Source of the DNA: Candidatus Sumerlaeota bacterium
GTDB lineage: Bacteria; Sumerlaeota; Sumerlaeia; SLMS01; JAHLLQ01
Reading direction: 5' to 3'
NCBI GenBank assembly: GCA_021772755.1
Contig: JAJFLJ010000301.1
Location: forward strand, 1-51,466
DNA length: 51,466 bases
The stretch's first letter is position 1; each line of letters begins with the position of its first letter. The notes beneath the pieces are model-generated. The model searched no databases. It had not been told where the DNA came from and saw only the letters and a program-made list of their open reading frames with translations. Shown here piece after piece: positions 16,086-25,704 of the stretch. A program made the position numbers and the translations under genes.

Positions 16086-16813
16086 TTCTCAGCCACCGGC
16101 ACAGGTTCATCTTCATCAAGACGCGGAAGACGGCGGGCACGAGCGTCGAGATCGCGCTGTCGAAGCACTGCGGCCCCGACGATATCATCACACGTATCGC
16201 GCCGGACGACGAAGCGGTCCGCCAGGAACTGGGATACAGAGGCCCGCAGCACTGGCAGCGGCCCTGGTACCAGTATCGCCCGAGTCACCTTCGCAAGCTG
16301 GTCCGAAAGCGGAAGATCGCGGCGCTGTACTGGAATCACGTCTCGGCAGCGACCATCCTGCAGACGATCGACAAGTCGGTCTGGAACTCCTGCTTCAAGT
16401 TCTGCTTCGAGCGAAACCCCTGGGACAAGGTGGTGTCCTACTACCAGTATCACAAAGGCCATAACAGGAACTATCCGCCGACGCTGGAGCGGTTCTTTTC
16501 GCTGGGAATGGAAGGTCTCGCGTCGAGCCACAACCTGTACACGCTCGACGGCGCGGTCGCGGTGGACGAAGTCGCCAGATTCGAGAATCTGGAAGACGAC
16601 TTCGCGCGGATCGCGAAACGCCTCGGCCTGCCGGACGTTCCGGAGCTTCCCCGAACCAAGGCCGGATTCCGGAAGGACCGCAGGCCGCTCGACGAAGTCC
16701 TGACGCCGGCGATGCGCGACCGGATTGGCGAGGTCTTCGCGCCGGAGATCGAGCTGTTCGGGTATACGTTCGAGGATGCGCTCGAACGAAGCCGCAGGAA
16801 GGCGGGGGCCTGA
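16082..16813 (+). CDS. Sulfotransferase family protein, copy 3 of 3
   Basis: 243 residues from GTG 16082, overlapping the stop of copy 2 by GTGA. It keeps the sulfate loop FIKTRKTAGTSVEIALS, CGPDDIIT, GPQHWQRP, FCFERNPWDK and the C-terminal GLPDVPELPRTKAG and FGYTFEDA. It differs from copy 2 mainly in the central acceptor-side region (residues about 55-95 and 118-155), so the copies may act on different acceptors. The segment encoding the sulfate loop (16104-16165) is almost identical in DNA to the same segment of copies 1 and 2. A perfect 7-bp GC hairpin at its stop may end the transcript. Confidence 0.82.
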   Translation: MILSHRHRFIFIKTRKTAGTSVEIALSKHCGPDDIITRIAPDDEAVRQELGYRGPQHWQRPWYQYRPSHLRKLVRKRKIAALYWNHVSAATILQTIDKSVWNSCFKFCFERNPWDKVVSYYQYHKGHNRNYPPTLERFFSLGMEGLASSHNLYTLDGAVAVDEVARFENLEDDFARIAKRLGLPDVPELPRTKAGFRKDRRPLDEVLTPAMRDRIGEVFAPEIELFGYTFEDALERSRRKAGA

Positions 16814-16822
16814 GGGGCCCCC
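16804..16822. terminator. Possible terminator hairpin between convergent genes
   Basis: A perfect 7-bp G/C stem (16804-16810 with 16816-16822) with a 5-nt loop overlaps the stop of sulfotransferase copy 3 and lies just beyond the stop of the convergent ABC ATPase gene. The following GGTTTC is only weakly T-rich, so termination is plausible but not certain. Confidence 0.4.
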
Positions 16823-16826
16823 GGTT

Positions 16827-17936
<1,110 letters not shown>

Positions 17937-18048
17937 GAGCAGCCACCTTCGTCGAGGATTGCGCCAAAATCCCGACAGCTCCCGCGCTCGTCAGGCGAAT
18001 GCCTGGTCGAAAACCGTTGAGAGCCGCCGTAGCTGATCCGAAAACGCC

Positions 18049-18067
18049 GCCCCCCGGCCAGGGGGGC
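18049..18067. promoter_or_regulatory. GC hairpin in the ugpC-pdxH divergent region
   Basis: A perfect 7-bp inverted repeat (GCCCCCC, 5-nt loop, GGGGGGC) ends 25 bp upstream of the pdxH ATG. A smaller inverted repeat (CAGGC-GAAT-GCCTG, 17992-18005) lies nearer ugpC. Either could be an operator or leader structure; nothing else supports a function. Confidence 0.3.
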
Positions 18068-18092
18068 AAGTAACTTCCGCCAAAGGCCCGCC

Positions 18093-18683
18093 ATGCCCAT
18101 CGAGCCCATGACCTCGCCGCTCGCCCACTTCGACGACTGGTTCGCCTCCGCAACGGACTCGGGACTGAAGGACCCGAACGCCTGCGCCCTTGCGACTGCG
18201 GATGCGGACGGCATGCCCTCGGTGCGCATGGTGCTCCTGAAGGGGCACGACGAGCGGGGGTTCGTCTTCTATACGAACCTGGAGAGCGACAAGTCCGCCG
18301 ACCTGAAGGCGAACCCAAAGGCGGCGATGGGGTTCTACTGGCCGCAACTGGGCCGACAGATTCGGATCAAGGGACCGGTGAACCCCGTCGGCGGCGACGA
18401 GGCGGACGCGTACTTCGCGACGCGGCCCCGGCAGAGCCAGCTCGGCGCCTGGGCCAGCGACCAGTCGCGCCCGATGGCCGGGCGCGGGGACTTCGAGCGG
18501 CGGCTGGCGGAGTTCGGGCGGACGTTCGAGGGCCGCGACGTGCCGCGACCGCCGCACTGGTCGGGCTGGCGCATCGAACCGGTACGCGTCGAGTTCTGGC
18601 AAGAGGGCGAATTCCGCCTGCATGAACGGCTCGTCTATCTGCGGGAGGGCGCCGGGTGGCGGACGGAGATGCTCTACCCGTAG
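18093..18683 (+). CDS. pdxH: Pyridoxamine 5'-phosphate oxidase
   Basis: 196 residues, the normal size of the short bacterial form. PdxH oxidises pyridoxine or pyridoxamine 5'-phosphate to pyridoxal 5'-phosphate using FMN and oxygen. Diagnostic segments are PSVRMVLLKGHDERGFVFYTN (read as separate FMN-binding pieces), the RQIRIKGPV strand, FATRPRQSQLGAWASDQS, and the C-terminal PPHWSGWRIEP and FRLHERL with the substrate-contacting Arg/His. ATG 18093 has a weak AAAGG upstream. It lies between and opposite to the two parts of a sugar transporter, so it looks like an independent gene. Confidence 0.95.
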   Translation: MPIEPMTSPLAHFDDWFASATDSGLKDPNACALATADADGMPSVRMVLLKGHDERGFVFYTNLESDKSADLKANPKAAMGFYWPQLGRQIRIKGPVNPVGGDEADAYFATRPRQSQLGAWASDQSRPMAGRGDFERRLAEFGRTFEGRDVPRPPHWSGWRIEPVRVEFWQEGEFRLHERLVYLREGAGWRTEMLYP

Positions 18684-18690
18684 GGCGGGG

Positions 18691-19869
18691 CTACTTGAGT
18701 CCCGTGCGGGCGATGCCCTGGATGAAGAACCGCTGGAGAACGAAGAAGAGGATGACGACGGGAAGGACGGCCATGGTGGAGGCGGCCATGAGGAGTTCGA
18801 ACTCGCTGCCGGCCTCCTCGTTGAACGTCTGAAGGCCGACCATCAGCGTGCGCATCTCCGGAGAGCTGGTAACGATCAGCGGCCAGAGCAGCGCGTTCCA
18901 GTTTCCCAGGAAGAGAAAGATGCCGGCCGTGATGAAGACCGGTTTCGAGAGCGGCGTCACAATCTGCCAGAGGAAGCGGAACCGGCCGGTGCCGTCGATC
19001 TGCGCGGCGTCCCACAGGTCGTCGGGAATCGTCATGAAGAACTGGCGCATGAGGAAGATCGTGAACACCGACGCGAGGAAGGGAACGATCAGCGCGAGAT
19101 AGGTGTCGAGCCAGCCGAGGGTGCCGAGGGTGAGGAAGTTGGGTATCAGGAGGACCTGGCCGGGCACCATCATCGTCAGCAGAACGATGTAGAAGAAGAG
19201 GCCCTTGCCGGGGAACGACATCTTCGCGAAGGCGAAGGCGGCGAGAGCGCTCGTCAGCAGCGTGCCGGCGGTGGAGAGGATGCCGGTGAGGAACGACACC
19301 CAGAAGTAGCGTCCGAAGTTGACGCCTCCGCGCGTGGCGACTTCCGGCGCGTACCAGGCCTTGACGAAGTTTCGTCCGTCGATCCGCATGACGACGTCCT
19401 GTTCGAGCTGCGCGGGGTTCACCTGGTAGCGCGGGGCATTCTCGGCGGGCTCCTCGCGGGTGACGCTGTACTCGCCGACGTCGATGCGGCGGAATTCCAT
19501 GGCGGACTCTGGAACGGCTTCGACCAGTTCGCCCTCGCTGCGCTGGATGCCGAGCAGGCGGACGGGGAGTTCGGCGCCTGTTTTGGGGTCCTCGTGGATG
19601 TACTGGTTGCGGGAGGGGGTCCAGACGGGCGGGAAGGTCAGCGCGGTCTCCGAATCCTTGAAGGAGGTCACGACCATCCAGTAGAAGGGCAGAAACATGA
19701 AGAACGCGCCGAGGAGAAGCGCTTCGTAGACGAGCGTCATGCCGAGAAGGCGTCCGACCCTGCGGGAACCCGCGCCGCGGCCTGCGGCGATGCGCTGGCT
19801 CATCCAGCCGGCGAAGATGCCGGCGTTGAGAAGCACGAAGAGGAGCGCGACGATCTGGACGGGGTTCAC
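18691..19869 (-). CDS. Carbohydrate ABC transporter permease (MalG type) with large periplasmic insert
   Basis: 392 residues from GTG 19869; the start overlaps the stop of the upstream permease by GTGA, which fixes it. MalG-type proteins are usually about 270-300 residues. The extra length is an added N-terminal membrane helix (residues 3-22) and a polar insert of about 100 residues (82-185) between the helix ending TSFKDSET and the permease core. The core has the EAA loop (DAAQIDGTGRFRFLWQIVTPL, about 287-307), which docks to the ATPase, and ends with the membrane-exit helix typical of the family. It pairs with the permease encoded just upstream; no solute-binding gene is adjacent. Confidence 0.88.
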   Translation of the reverse strand: MNPVQIVALLFVLLNAGIFAGWMSQRIAAGRGAGSRRVGRLLGMTLVYEALLLGAFFMFLPFYWMVVTSFKDSETALTFPPVWTPSRNQYIHEDPKTGAELPVRLLGIQRSEGELVEAVPESAMEFRRIDVGEYSVTREEPAENAPRYQVNPAQLEQDVVMRIDGRNFVKAWYAPEVATRGGVNFGRYFWVSFLTGILSTAGTLLTSALAAFAFAKMSFPGKGLFFYIVLLTMMVPGQVLLIPNFLTLGTLGWLDTYLALIVPFLASVFTIFLMRQFFMTIPDDLWDAAQIDGTGRFRFLWQIVTPLSKPVFITAGIFLFLGNWNALLWPLIVTSSPEMRTLMVGLQTFNEEAGSEFELLMAASTMAVLPVVILFFVLQRFFIQGIARTGLK

Positions 19870-20891
19870 GTGCCGTACTCGACCTTTCTGCCGATGAGCC
19901 TGTTCTGCACCAGCGTGAGGACGAGAATCATGAAGGTCAGGATGTAGGCGAGGGCCGAGGCGTAGCTCAGCTCCCACTGGCCCGTGAAACCGGAGTTGTA
20001 CATGTGGAACACCATGGGCGCCGTGCCGTAGTCTGGGCCTCCGTCCGGCGTCATGATGAACATCGGCGTGAACTCCTTGAACGCATTGATGCAGGAGATG
20101 ACGAGGAGGAAGAACGTGACGGGGGAAAGAAGCGGAAAGGTGATGCTCCAGAACTTCTGCCAGGGGGTGGCGCCGTCGATGTCGGCGGCCTCGTAGTTGG
20201 ACTTGTCGATGTTCTGGAGACCGGCGAGGAAGATGATCATGAAGTAGCCGATGTCGCGCCAGATCGTGGTGATGACGATGGAGAAGAGGGCGAGGCTCGG
20301 GCCGCGGAGAACCTGGTCGGAATCGCCGGGCAGCTGGGGCAGGGAGATTCCCAGGGGTTCGAAGAGGAGCATCTCCCAGATGCCGCGGGGTTCCGCGAGC
20401 CACGCGAAGGTCACCGGCTCGCCGGAATGCCAGGGCATGGCCTGCTGGACGACGGTCAGGAGCCAGTTGGCGATTCCGAACTCGCGGTGATAGACGTAGT
20501 TCCAGACGATGGCGATGGCGACCCACGTGGTGACGTAGGGCAGAAAGAAGATCGTGCGAAAGAAGGCGCGGCCGCGAATCTGGGTGTTCAGCAGCATGGC
20601 GGCGAGCAGCGAGAGCGCCAGCGTGACCGGAACGCTGTAGATGGAGTAGTTGACCGTATTCCAGATGGAGCGGACGAACTCGGCGTCGGTGAAGAGGGCG
20701 CGCTTGTACTGTGCGAGACCGATGAAGTTCAGCTCGCCGGGCGGGGCGAGAGCCGTCGCGTCGAAGAAGCTGACCAGAAGAGCCAGCACCACGGGGGCGA
20801 ACCAGAAGACGAGCAGCACCAGCGTGGCCGGGGCCAAATAGGCGTAGGCCTCGATGGTCTCGCGGTGCCGCCGGTTTTCGAGAATGCTCAT
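19866..20891 (-). CDS. Carbohydrate ABC transporter permease (MalF/UgpA type)
   Basis: 341 residues from ATG 20891 (MSILENRRHRETIEAYAYL), where the first membrane helix follows directly. Six or so membrane helices and the EAA loop (YEAADIDGATPWQKFWSITF, about 247-266) define the inner-membrane subunit of a sugar importer. A hydrophilic stretch with Trp and Pro (about 165-205) between two helices is longer than usual, echoing the insert in the partner permease. Its stop overlaps the partner start by 4 bp. I see no Shine-Dalgarno sequence immediately before the ATG. Confidence 0.88.
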   Translation of the reverse strand: MSILENRRHRETIEAYAYLAPATLVLLVFWFAPVVLALLVSFFDATALAPPGELNFIGLAQYKRALFTDAEFVRSIWNTVNYSIYSVPVTLALSLLAAMLLNTQIRGRAFFRTIFFLPYVTTWVAIAIVWNYVYHREFGIANWLLTVVQQAMPWHSGEPVTFAWLAEPRGIWEMLLFEPLGISLPQLPGDSDQVLRGPSLALFSIVITTIWRDIGYFMIIFLAGLQNIDKSNYEAADIDGATPWQKFWSITFPLLSPVTFFLLVISCINAFKEFTPMFIMTPDGGPDYGTAPMVFHMYNSGFTGQWELSYASALAYILTFMILVLTLVQNRLIGRKVEYGT

Positions 20892-21099
20892 GGGGGATTC
20901 TGGACGGACGGCCCGGCTGTCGGGGGATGCTCTTGGGGCAATGCGCAGGTAGTGGGCCGGGGCGAATCCGCCGATCGCAAGGAAAGAATGGGGTGGAAGG
21001 GCGCCCGGAAGAAACGCTTGCCTGGGCGGAGTTCCCGTTCCAGTGTGCGCGATCGACCGAGATATTCGTCCGGCCCGTCCGGAGAGAGGTTTTGAGCGA

Positions 21100-22017
21100 A
21101 TGGCTTTTCGATCCCGCAAGGACGATTCCCAGGGCGGATCGTCCGGCACACGGGGAGGCGGAGGTGGCACGAGCCGGTCCGGAAACCGCGTCCGGCTCGC
21201 GTATTTCGACGACTTTACGACGAAGACGGTTACGCACGCGCTCGAGAAATGCGTCAAGATGGCGACCATGCGGCGCGGTTCCGTCGACGAGGTCCGCGAG
21301 TGGTTCGAGCAGGACGAGGTCGACGTGGCGCTGATGCCGGCGTGGGACTTCATGAAGGTCGGCCGTCTGAGCATGGTTCCCGGAGTCTGCGTTTCGACCG
21401 TCGGCCCCTCCAACATGTACCTGCTGTGCTCGAAGGTCCTTCCGACGGAGATTCGGCGCGTCCTCGTCGATCGCGAATCCTTCGGCGGGCGCAGTCTCGC
21501 CGAAGTCCTGCTCCCCGCGCAGACCGGCACACACCCCGAGTTCACGCGCTCCGACGTTCCGCTGTCGCACGACTTCGACTTCTCCGGCGATCCGCACGAC
21601 GCCTTTCTCCTGGTTGCCGAGAACGCGCTGCTGGCGAACAAGACCTCCTTCACATGGAACTTCGATCTCGGGGGCGCGTGGCATTCGCATACCAACGCCC
21701 CGTTCGTGATGCATGTGTGGGGTTGCCGGCGAGGCGTGGATCTTCGCGGCGTGGAGAAGGAAATCGTCGATGCGGCCCGCTCCTCGATGACGTTTCTGAG
21801 CGAGATCGTGCAAAAGGAAATGAGCCGGCTCGGCGTCGCGAGCGGCCTGGAACCCGTGTACCAGAAGCTGATCAAGACCGATTGCGGACCGACGGAAGTC
21901 GCGGCGCTGCGGCACTACGCCCAGGAGCTGGCGAAGCGCCGTCTGACCCGCAATCCCCAGTTCCAAACCTATCGGCCGCCGGTGGCGGTGGGAGGTGCGG
22001 GCTTCGCCGTTCGCTGA
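21100..22017 (+). CDS. MqnA/MqnD-like periplasmic-binding-fold protein, probably not a chorismate dehydratase
   Basis: 305 residues from ATG 21100, with GGAGAGAGG about 10 nt upstream. After a 28-residue Gly/Ser/Arg-rich start, the body resembles MqnA: RLAYFDDF at the start, DVALMPAWDF, then PGVCVSTVGPSNMYLLCSKV, and VLVDRESFGGRSLAEVLL, the same order and spacing as in futalosine-pathway enzymes. However, the N-terminal YLNxxP motif of MqnA, whose Asn is catalytic, is replaced by YFDDF, and the MqnD SPCPND motif is absent too. No other mqn gene is in the window. I therefore expect a divergent paralogue with another ligand or role. Family membership is moderately sure; function is unknown. Confidence 0.6.
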   Translation: MAFRSRKDDSQGGSSGTRGGGGGTSRSGNRVRLAYFDDFTTKTVTHALEKCVKMATMRRGSVDEVREWFEQDEVDVALMPAWDFMKVGRLSMVPGVCVSTVGPSNMYLLCSKVLPTEIRRVLVDRESFGGRSLAEVLLPAQTGTHPEFTRSDVPLSHDFDFSGDPHDAFLLVAENALLANKTSFTWNFDLGGAWHSHTNAPFVMHVWGCRRGVDLRGVEKEIVDAARSSMTFLSEIVQKEMSRLGVASGLEPVYQKLIKTDCGPTEVAALRHYAQELAKRRLTRNPQFQTYRPPVAVGGAGFAVR

Positions 22018-24001
22018 ACCGTCCCGAATCGAAATCCTGCACGCCCTCCTCTGGGGGGCGTGTTTGCTTTTGCACGGGTTCGCGGCGTGGCGGCTGCTCG
22101 AAAAGCGCGCGAACCGCCTGCCGCCGTGGAGCGTTTGCTTCGCGCTCGGGTGCGCGGCGGCTGTGCCCGTCCTGGCGCTCGCCTCCGCAGCGGGTTCGTT
22201 GCCGGCCACGGGCTGGGTGCTGATCGCCGCGACTCCGGTGTCCGTCCTTGCGGCCATCCGCGCGAGAGGCGTGCCGCTGCTCGTTCCCGCCAGGGTCTCT
22301 CCCCCGGCGGTGGTGGCGTGGATTCCGACCGTGCTGGCGATCGTCGCGATGGCCCCCGTGGCGATTCGCCCGCAGATGTCCTACGACGCGCTGAGCTACC
22401 ATCTTCCCGTCACCACGCACCTGCGGGAGTCGTTCGGCTACATCGCGGGCAACTACTACAGCCGTCTTCCATCGGCGGCGTTTCTGCTGTATGCGGGGGC
22501 CGGAGTGGGCGGGCAGGACGGCGGCATCGAAGCGCCGGGGCTGAAAGTCATGCTTCTGCTTTCGGCGGTCGCGGGCGCGTGTCTTTGCGGCCGTATCGCA
22601 GGCCAGCTGGGCTGTCGCCGGAGCTGGAGACCGTTCGCCGGCGCACTCTACGTCTGGCATCCGATGGTGTGGGGCTGCGTACTGAACTCGAACAGCGACC
22701 TGCTGACGGCGATGTTCGCGCTCGGTGCCGCAGAGCGCGCGTTGTCGGGCATCCGAACGCGGAAGGCGCCGACCCTTGTCGCCGCAGGCTTTCTTGCGGC
22801 GACGGCCGTCGGCGTCAAGTTCTCCGCCGTCGGCATCGTCGCCGTTCCGCTCGTTGCGGGTCTGCTCGCCGCGCTCGCCGGAAAGGGCGCCGGTGTGCGG
22901 CGCATCGCGCTTCCCGCGCTCTTCGTTCTGGCAGGCGCGTTCGCCGGTTACGCGCCGTGGGCGGTGCGGTCGGCGGTCTTCGGCGGGCATCCACTGCATC
23001 CGTTCGCCGGCGACGCGCCGGGATGGAGCACGGAGCAAAACGACTTCCTGATTTCGCAGCACCTTCCACGATCGCCGCTGGCGCACTCGTACTGGACGAG
23101 CGCCGCGTCCAGCCTGGGGGTCTTCGACTACACCCTGACGATCAGCCCCTCCGACGAAGCGACCGGACGAAAGGGCATCCATGTCAGTTTGCTCCTGCTG
23201 CTCGTCGTTGCCGGGGCGGTCCGCTTCCGTCACCCGGGAACGCGGATGCTTCTCGTCATGATCGCGGGGGGTTACGCCGCGTGGCTGACGGTCGGGCTGG
23301 CGCCGGGGCGCTTCATGCTGCCGACGATCGCTCTCGCGATTCCGCTGGCGATCGCGTCGATCGCCAAGGCCCCGCCGAAAGGGCTGCGCATCGCAGGCGG
23401 CGGAGTGCTAGGACTGGCGGCCGCCTTCACGCTGTGGGGTCAGTGGAGCGCCAACGTCTATGTGCTGCCGAGGATCGCCGAGGCCTGGGAGCGCTCCGGC
23501 ACGATGCCCCAGGAGATCCATCAGGCGGCGTGGAAAGACCACGAAGAGACGCGGCTGCTGCTGTTCTTCGAGGCGCGCGGGCGGTGGTTCCCGGAGGATT
23601 CGCTCGGCCACACGGTGTGGGACGTTCCGCCCTGGGGGAAGGAGCTGAGGCGATCCGCGAGCGCGGATGAATTCGCGGGGCGCCTGCGTGCGGCGGGATA
23701 CACGCACGTCTTCGCGAACGAATACGAGTGGGGCCGGCTTCTGAACTTCTACGGGGGGATGGAACGGCCGCCCGCGTTCGGCGAGGTCGGCATCGGTGCC
23801 CCGCTGCCGGACGTCATGGTCTGGCTGCGGGCCTTCCCGCCGTATCGTCTGGCGGAATTGCCGGAGGAGAATCTCCGCGTGCTGGCGGAATTCCTTGTCC
23901 TGGCCCGGGCGGGCGCATCGGATGTCGATCGACGGGGAAACCTGGCGGAGCTTTGGCTCTCGCCGATTCCCGCCACGCCACCCGCCCAAGAGGATCCATG
24001 A
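21995..24001 (+). CDS. Multi-pass membrane protein, GT-C glycosyltransferase-like
   Basis: 668 residues from GTG 21995, overlapping the upstream gene by 23 bp. It has about ten or more hydrophobic helices in the first 480 residues and a soluble C-terminal domain of about 190 residues. The first large loop holds MSYDALSYHLPV, which resembles the acidic loop motif of GT-C enzymes (PMT/ArnT-like, lipid-linked sugar donors). These enzymes transfer sugars from polyprenyl-phosphate donors on the outer face of the inner membrane. The donor and acceptor cannot be inferred. It overlaps the next gene by ATGA, so the two are probably co-translated. Confidence 0.72.
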   Translation: MRASPFAEPSRIEILHALLWGACLLLHGFAAWRLLEKRANRLPPWSVCFALGCAAAVPVLALASAAGSLPATGWVLIAATPVSVLAAIRARGVPLLVPARVSPPAVVAWIPTVLAIVAMAPVAIRPQMSYDALSYHLPVTTHLRESFGYIAGNYYSRLPSAAFLLYAGAGVGGQDGGIEAPGLKVMLLLSAVAGACLCGRIAGQLGCRRSWRPFAGALYVWHPMVWGCVLNSNSDLLTAMFALGAAERALSGIRTRKAPTLVAAGFLAATAVGVKFSAVGIVAVPLVAGLLAALAGKGAGVRRIALPALFVLAGAFAGYAPWAVRSAVFGGHPLHPFAGDAPGWSTEQNDFLISQHLPRSPLAHSYWTSAASSLGVFDYTLTISPSDEATGRKGIHVSLLLLLVVAGAVRFRHPGTRMLLVMIAGGYAAWLTVGLAPGRFMLPTIALAIPLAIASIAKAPPKGLRIAGGGVLGLAAAFTLWGQWSANVYVLPRIAEAWERSGTMPQEIHQAAWKDHEETRLLLFFEARGRWFPEDSLGHTVWDVPPWGKELRRSASADEFAGRLRAAGYTHVFANEYEWGRLLNFYGGMERPPAFGEVGIGAPLPDVMVWLRAFPPYRLAELPEENLRVLAEFLVLARAGASDVDRRGNLAELWLSPIPATPPAQEDP

Positions 24002-25704
24002 ACAGCCGTTTCGTTTCGTGCGCCCTGGCTTTCGCCGTTTTCCAGCCTGTCCCGCTTCCCGCCGGGGACGAGTTCGTTCTGGAGGCCCGCGCGATGGAGG
24101 GCTCCGGCGCGGTCGTCCTCGACGACGGCACGGTGGAGGTGTCCGCCGGACCGGTCGGCATCTCGGGCCTTCCGCCCCAGTCCGTCGAGTTCATTGCGCC
24201 CACGCCCGTCGAGCACACGCCCGACAACGCGTTCCAGGTCCGGGTGACGTCCGCCGAGCCGGTGCTGGTGACGATGACGGCCTACAGCACGAAGACGGGG
24301 GGCGAGGTCTTTCCGGTGCGGATGACATCGGGTTCGGGCGAACCGGAGTACGTGCGCTGGACGTTCGATTCGCGCGTGGGGTCGGCGGATGATCCGTTCC
24401 TCTTTCGCGTTGGAATCGGTTCGCAAGAGGGCAGGGCAGCCGTGGCGCTCGACGACTACGCCATTGAACCCGCGGTGAATCTGAGCGACGGGGAAGTCAT
24501 CGCCGCTTCGACGTGGTCGATGTTTTCGATCTCGCATCTCCAGCCGCGCGATGCGGACCGAAGCCTGGAAGTCTTCGCGGCGGTGCCGCGCGTCGTCGCC
24601 CGGCGGAGCTTCGGCTCGCGGATCGCGGTCTTCGTCGACGGCGAACGGGTTTCCGAGCGAACGATCGGCGAAGACGACACCGGCTCGCGGGCACTCTGGC
24701 AGAACGAGGTCCAGGTGCCGCTTGGGGACTATGCCACCGGCACGCACACGGTCGAAGCGAAGCTGCTGGGCGGGGACGGCCGCGAGCTGGCGCTTGGCAG
24801 CGGGACGTTTTCGATGCTCGCCGGCGACCGCCCGTTCGAGCAGTGGGAATACGCGCACCAGTCCATCCAGGACTTCGAGGTCTTTCAGGACGGACCCGAC
24901 CTTCGCATCATCGCCATCGTGAGCGACCTGTACGCGTGCGCGGAGCCGGAAGGCTCGGAGACGATGATCCACGAGATTCGCGACACGCGCGCGACGCAGG
25001 ACCTGTCCCTCTCGAAGGATGCGGTGGCGTGGCGCACGACGGCGTACGGGCTCTGGACCTCGGGCGGATTCAACAGCATGGCCCTTGGCGACTACGAAGG
25101 CGCGCTGAGCGCATACGTGACGGGAATCGATCCGGACGGCATCGAAGTGCTCGGCCATCTCTCGACGGTCGCCTACTCCGAGATGCGGCCTTCGGTGAAG
25201 AATCCGACCTGGGGGCCTGCGGAAGTCTTTACGGGATGGAGCCCCGGCGTTCGGCGGGCCGTTCGCCCCATCTCGATCACGACGTACGGGCGCGGATTCC
25301 TGCTCGTTTCGGGGGTCCAGGTCGCGGACGAAGAACCGGTCGTCGTGGGCGCTCTCTCGAACGAACTGCTGTACTGGGCCGATGCCGGCACGATCCCCCT
25401 CGATCTGCCGCCGGATACGCGCCACATGGACATCGACCACCGCGACGGAGTCTATTACCTCTACACCGACGACCCCTCCCGCATGTTCGTGTCGAAGGAC
25501 GCGCTGCGGTCGTGGGAGCCGCGCCCCCTGTCGTTTCCGGAGGACTGGTTTCGCTTTCGCGTGGTTCTGGTGGACGGAAGGGAAATCCTCCTCGGGCTGC
25601 ACCGGGTGCGGGGAAAGAACGTCTTGCGGTGGCGGGAAATCGAATGGGACGAAGGGACCGGGGACATTCCCGTGCCGCACCTGAAGGAGCATGATGCTTC
25701 CTGA
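23998..25704 (+). CDS. Secreted protein of unknown function, beta-rich
   Basis: 568 residues from ATG 23998 (ATGA overlap with the preceding gene). A signal peptide is likely (MNSRFVSCALAFAVFQPVPLPAG, cleavage near residue 20). The mature part is rich in alternating hydrophobic strands: an N-terminal beta-sandwich-like region (about 25-160), a second strand-rich region (about 190-280) and a C-terminal part with WEYAHQSIQDFEVFQDGPDLRIIAIVSD-type repeated blade-like segments (about 285-560) that could form a beta-propeller. I recognise no named family. It ends 14 bases inside the RNase R gene. Confidence 0.72.
   Translation: MNSRFVSCALAFAVFQPVPLPAGDEFVLEARAMEGSGAVVLDDGTVEVSAGPVGISGLPPQSVEFIAPTPVEHTPDNAFQVRVTSAEPVLVTMTAYSTKTGGEVFPVRMTSGSGEPEYVRWTFDSRVGSADDPFLFRVGIGSQEGRAAVALDDYAIEPAVNLSDGEVIAASTWSMFSISHLQPRDADRSLEVFAAVPRVVARRSFGSRIAVFVDGERVSERTIGEDDTGSRALWQNEVQVPLGDYATGTHTVEAKLLGGDGRELALGSGTFSMLAGDRPFEQWEYAHQSIQDFEVFQDGPDLRIIAIVSDLYACAEPEGSETMIHEIRDTRATQDLSLSKDAVAWRTTAYGLWTSGGFNSMALGDYEGALSAYVTGIDPDGIEVLGHLSTVAYSEMRPSVKNPTWGPAEVFTGWSPGVRRAVRPISITTYGRGFLLVSGVQVADEEPVVVGALSNELLYWADAGTIPLDLPPDTRHMDIDHRDGVYYLYTDDPSRMFVSKDALRSWEPRPLSFPEDWFRFRVVLVDGREILLGLHRVRGKNVLRWREIEWDEGTGDIPVPHLKEHDAS

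Noticed and set aside
21100-22017. Naming the gene mqnA (chorismate dehydratase)
   Set aside because: The catalytic Asn motif is missing and no futalosine-pathway genes are nearby.
18691-22257. Extending the MalG-type permease gene upstream to a 1188-codon frame
   Set aside because: The extra part overlaps the MalF-type permease and MqnA-like genes in other frames; the GTGA overlap fixes the start at 19869.
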